Below, piece after piece: positions 44,856 to 47,275 of a stretch of DNA of 47,275 bases. The notes below the pieces were generated by a model. It was given only the letters and a program-made list of their open reading frames with translations. It had not been told where the DNA came from and ran no database searches. Location: positions 1 through 47,275 of the forward strand of contig JAAWHG010000018.1 of assembly GCA_022795735.1 (NCBI GenBank). Direction: 5' to 3'. The stretch's first letter is position 1, and the number at the start of each line of letters is the position of its first letter. Source of the stretch: Oscillospiraceae bacterium. GTDB lineage: Bacteria > Bacillota > Clostridia > Oscillospirales > Oscillospiraceae. The position numbers were made by a program, and so were the translations under genes.

Positions 44856-45455
44856 ATGAAAACAAAAGATTTGATTCTGACCGCGCTGTTCGCGGCGCTG
44901 ACCGCCGTGGGGGCCTTTCTTCGGGTGCCCACCCCCATCTCGTCCTTCACCCTCCAGGTCTTTTTCTGCTGTCTGGCGGGGGTGCTGCTCGGACCGAAGT
45001 ACGGCGCGCTTTCCCAGCTGGTCTATATTCTGCTCGGCCTGGCCGGGCTGCCCATCTTTACCACCGGCGGGGGATTGGGCGTCCTGGTGCGGCCCACCGC
45101 CGGCTTCATCCTGGGGCTGGTTCCGCTGGCCGCCGTGTCGGGCGCGCTTGCGCGGCGATGGGGCGGCGGCTTTTGGTCCATCTGCGCCGCCTGTCTGGTC
45201 GGAGAAGTCCTGTTCTATGCCATCGGCCTGCCCTATATGCACCTGGTACTGACCCTCTACCTCCAGAAGCAGCAGACGGTGTGGCAGACGGTGTGGGGCG
45301 GAATGCTCATCTTCCTCCCCTGGGACTGCCTGAAAATTGTGGCCTGCGGGCTGGTTGGCAAGCGGCTGCTGCCCTTAAGGCAGCGCGAGGCTGCGCAGCA
45401 GCGGAATCAGGATGGCCAGCACAGCCGCCGTGCCGAAGACGGCCAGAAAGATTAG
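44856..45455 (+). CDS. bioY: BioY biotin transporter S component
   Basis: 199 residues with six helices. TKDLILTALFAALTAVGAFLRVP, SFTLQVFFCCLAGVLLGPKYG, and FTTGGGLGVLVRPTAGFILG are BioY marks, the last region forming the biotin pocket. It works with an ECF module (EcfAT) or alone. The ATG has AGGAGG 7 nt upstream. The last ~27 residues are polar and lie antisense over the 3' end of the next gene (81-nt overlap). Confidence 0.95.
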   Translation: MKTKDLILTALFAALTAVGAFLRVPTPISSFTLQVFFCCLAGVLLGPKYGALSQLVYILLGLAGLPIFTTGGGLGVLVRPTAGFILGLVPLAAVSGALARRWGGGFWSICAACLVGEVLFYAIGLPYMHLVLTLYLQKQQTVWQTVWGGMLIFLPWDCLKIVACGLVGKRLLPLRQREAAQQRNQDGQHSRRAEDGQKD

Positions 45456-45914
45456 CGCGATCCGATACCCCTCGGAGGTGGCCGGCCCGTCCGGGTCCCC
45501 CGCCTCGTCGGGATATTCGGCCTCAAACTCGTCGATGGCGGCGTTGAGGGCCTCCTCGTCGAAATCGCCGGCCGTCTCCTCGTCCCCCTGAACCTGGCGG
45601 AGCAGGTGGAGGGCGGGACGCAGATGGCGGGGATCGACGTAGAGCTCGGTCCCCATCAGGCTGGAGCCGGTGGTGATGCGCACAATTTCGCCGCCCCCCG
45701 GCTCCCGGGTCAGGTAGGGAATGCCCGCCGCGTCGAGGAGGCCGGCAGCAAGGCCCAGCTCCTCCCGGTCCTGGAACGCCATGAGAAGGACCGGCTCCCG
45801 CCGCTGTTCCGGCTGTGCTTGGGCCGCTTCCAACGTCTCGGCCAGCGGGACCTTGCAGACGGGGCAGTCGGTAATGCCCGCCCGGTATTCGCTTTTACAC
45901 TTGGGACACCACAT
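45375..45914 (-). CDS. Zinc-ribbon / DUF2007-like protein with C-terminal membrane helix
   Basis: 179 residues. An N-terminal zinc ribbon (MWCPKCKSEYRAGITDCPVC); a DUF2007-like domain (~40-105, LMAFQDREELGLAAGLLDAAGIPYLTR); an acidic stretch; and a C-terminal helix (~152-175). DUF2007 has been suggested as a signal domain, but the role is unknown. GGAGGGACGG lies before the ATG. It overlaps bioY tail-to-tail. Confidence 0.8.
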   Translation of the reverse strand: MWCPKCKSEYRAGITDCPVCKVPLAETLEAAQAQPEQRREPVLLMAFQDREELGLAAGLLDAAGIPYLTREPGGGEIVRITTGSSLMGTELYVDPRHLRPALHLLRQVQGDEETAGDFDEEALNAAIDEFEAEYPDEAGDPDGPATSEGYRIALIFLAVFGTAAVLAILIPLLRSLALP

Positions 45915-45926
45915 ACCCGTCCCTCC

Positions 45927-46769
45927 TTATTGGTTTTCCGTCGCGGCCCGGAAGTCGGCCACCGATTGGTCCTGCAATGCTTGGAGCAGCGCCGGGGCCT
46001 TTCCGCCCACCGGCTTTCCGTCGATTTCACAGGCGGCCATGCAGAAATCGCCCGACGAGCTGACGATGACCTCGTCCGCCGTGAAGAGCGCATCCAGCGT
46101 AAAGGCCCGCTCCGCCACCGGCACACCCAGGCGGCTGCAAACGCCCATCAGGTTTTGCCGCGCGATGCCGGGCAGGATGCAGCAGTCGGCGGGGTGGGTG
46201 ATAAAGACGCCGTCCTGGAGAATATGGATGTTGGAATGGGCGCACTCGGTGACCACCTCGCCCCGGTGGAAGACCGCCTCGTCGGCCCCTGCCTCGGCGG
46301 TGCGCTGGGCGGCCAGGACGTTGGGCAGGAGGTTGAGAGTTTTGATGTTGCAGTGGAGGAAACGGGTGTCCTCCACCGTGATGAGCTTCAGCTTCCGGTA
46401 GGTATTCTCCACCGTCTGGGGGGTCAGGGTGACCCAGAGGTTGACCGGACCGGCGGGGAAGGCGTGCTTCCGGGGCGCCGTCCCGCGGGTGACCTGCCAG
46501 TAGACAAACTGGTCGCCGCTGTCCACCTTACGCACCAGGTTGCGGAGCAGGTCCTTCAGCTCCTCCTTGCTCCAGGGCGGGGTCATGCGGACCAGGGACA
46601 TGGAGCGGAAGAAGCGGTCCACATGGGCGTCCAGGCAGTAGATCACATGGTTGTGGGCGTAGGTCGCGTCGTAGACCCCGTCGCCGAAGAAGGAGGCGCG
46701 GTCGTTCATGGGGACGGTCAGCTCCGCAATCTCGCCAATGGTTCCATTGTAGTAACCGAGAGTTTTCAT
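45927..46769 (-). CDS. D-amino acid aminotransferase (class IV, DAAT-like)
   Basis: 280 residues of class IV PLP enzymes. DRASFFGDGVYDATYA, the PLP lysine in HCNIKTLNLLPNVLA, TECAHSNIHI, and a later ADEVIVSSSGDF. The Lys segment matches D-amino acid aminotransferase more than the BCAA enzyme. It would make D-Ala or D-Glu for wall synthesis. ATG at 46769 is preferred, with AGGA upstream. The zinc-ribbon gene follows by 12 nt. Confidence 0.87.
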   Translation of the reverse strand: MKTLGYYNGTIGEIAELTVPMNDRASFFGDGVYDATYAHNHVIYCLDAHVDRFFRSMSLVRMTPPWSKEELKDLLRNLVRKVDSGDQFVYWQVTRGTAPRKHAFPAGPVNLWVTLTPQTVENTYRKLKLITVEDTRFLHCNIKTLNLLPNVLAAQRTAEAGADEAVFHRGEVVTECAHSNIHILQDGVFITHPADCCILPGIARQNLMGVCSRLGVPVAERAFTLDALFTADEVIVSSSGDFCMAACEIDGKPVGGKAPALLQALQDQSVADFRAATENQ

Positions 46770-46836
46770 AGGAAAGCGTCCTTTCTTGTTTGCTATGTTC
46801 ATTATGACAGACTGTGGGGGCAAATGCAAGAAAAAG

Positions 46837-46865
46837 ATGACAAAGGCAAACAGATGGTTTATAAT
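46837..46865 (+). promoter_or_regulatory. Promoter for the Dabb protein
   Basis: ATGACA (46837-46842), 17-bp spacer, TATAAT (46860-46865), 33 nt before the ATG. Confidence 0.65.
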
Positions 46866-46897
46866 AGGAAAAGAATTGAAACAAGGAGGGATCATAC

Positions 46898-47182
46898 ATG
46901 GTCAGACATGTGGTCATGTGGAAATTCAAAGCGGGGGAGCGGGAGAACATGGAGCGCTTCCTCGCCGGGCTGAACGGACTGAAGGGGCAGATCGCCGAGC
47001 TGGTGGACATGGAGACCGGCATCGACTGGGGCGGCGAGGGCAACTATGACGCCGTGCTCATCGCCACTTTCCGCAGCCGGGAGGATTTGGAGCGCTATCA
47101 GAAGGACCCGCGCCACGTAGCGGTCTCGTCGCTCTGCAAATCCATCCGCGCCGACCGCGTGGCGGTGGACTTCGAGTTTTAG
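46898..47182 (+). CDS. Dabb (stress-responsive alpha/beta barrel) protein
   Basis: 94 residues, a single Dabb ferredoxin-like domain: MVRHVVMWKFKAGERENMERF, then NYDAVLIATFRSREDLERYQKDPRHVAV. It likely dimerises into a barrel; the substrate is unknown. AAGGAGGG lies upstream of the ATG. Divergent from the aminotransferase gene. Confidence 0.9.
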   Translation: MVRHVVMWKFKAGERENMERFLAGLNGLKGQIAELVDMETGIDWGGEGNYDAVLIATFRSREDLERYQKDPRHVAVSSLCKSIRADRVAVDFEF

Positions 47183-47251
47183 GCCTTGTTTGAAAAATCG
47201 TCTTTGGTGCCGGGACAGCGCCTTTTTCCGTCATATGTCCCAAAAATCCTC

Positions 47252-47272
47252 GGGAATCCACAAAGGATTCCC
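47252..47272. terminator. Hairpin at the right end
   Basis: GGGAATCC/GGATTCCC 8-bp stem with a 5-nt loop. Read on the minus strand it is followed by GAGGATTTTTGG, so it may end a leftward transcript from beyond the window. Confidence 0.4.
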
Positions 47273-47275
47273 TGC

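Overview
The window is a GC-rich, gene-dense piece of a Gram-positive, spore-forming Clostridia chromosome. The best guess is an Oscillospiraceae-type gut bacterium. This rests on yabP/yabQ, two SpoVB-like flippases, HemZ, RqcP (YabO), DivIC, DegV, a Rel synthetase/hydrolase, consensus sigma-A promoters and strong AGGAGG ribosome sites, frequent TTG/GTG starts, and no sign of Gram-negative envelope genes. The taxon is inferred from gene content, not from a marker tree.

Left end (1-3.6 kb): a leftward three-gene cassette for glycan side-chain modification (GtrA-type flippase, GtrB-type polyprenyl-phosphate glycosyltransferase, large multi-spanning putative GT-C transferase). It is preceded by a ~117-bp segment bounded by inverted, dyad-symmetric sites with identical GT cores, and then by a serine invertase gene. 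The segment carries a good promoter (TTGAAA-17-TAAAGT with an extended -10) that in this sequence points away from the cassette. This looks like an invertible promoter caught in the OFF state, and is the most interesting system in the window.

3.7-10.2 kb: housekeeping and small accessory genes: a MocR-like regulator whose PLP-lysine position is Arg, rsmE, a membrane protein, a SpoVB-like flippase whose ribosome site lies in a 13-bp hairpin, threonine aldolase, a hypoxanthine-DNA glycosylase, and a 59-aa Cys-rich protein. 10.3-17.7 kb lies between tRNA-Ala(GGC) and tRNA-Gln(CTG). It holds ogt, two XRE-type regulators, small membrane or hydrophobic proteins, and a 1130-residue hybrid histidine kinase; it is the most accessory-looking part.

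17.7-25.6 kb: DegV, two small genes, a heterodimeric ABC exporter with one degenerate ATP site, a double-OB SSB-like protein, and an ECF sigma/anti-sigma-like pair. 25.7-39.9 kb is a long rightward run: recJ-rel-dtd-MBL hydrolase-hemZ, an MTA/SAH deaminase, then the conserved yabM-mazG-(hup-GNAT)-rqcP-yabP-yabQ-divIC-yabR block and an SDR. Here yabQ reads 251 nt into divIC in another frame.

39.9-47.3 kb: a small XRE regulator with palindromic operators divergent from a short ORF, a lipid- or membrane-anchored NagZ-like GH3 enzyme, DAHP synthase with an attenuator-like leader, a YczE-like membrane protein, birA divergent from bioY with BirA-type operators, a zinc-ribbon/DUF2007-like protein, a D-amino acid aminotransferase and a Dabb protein. 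All assignments come from reading the sequence only; no database search was made.
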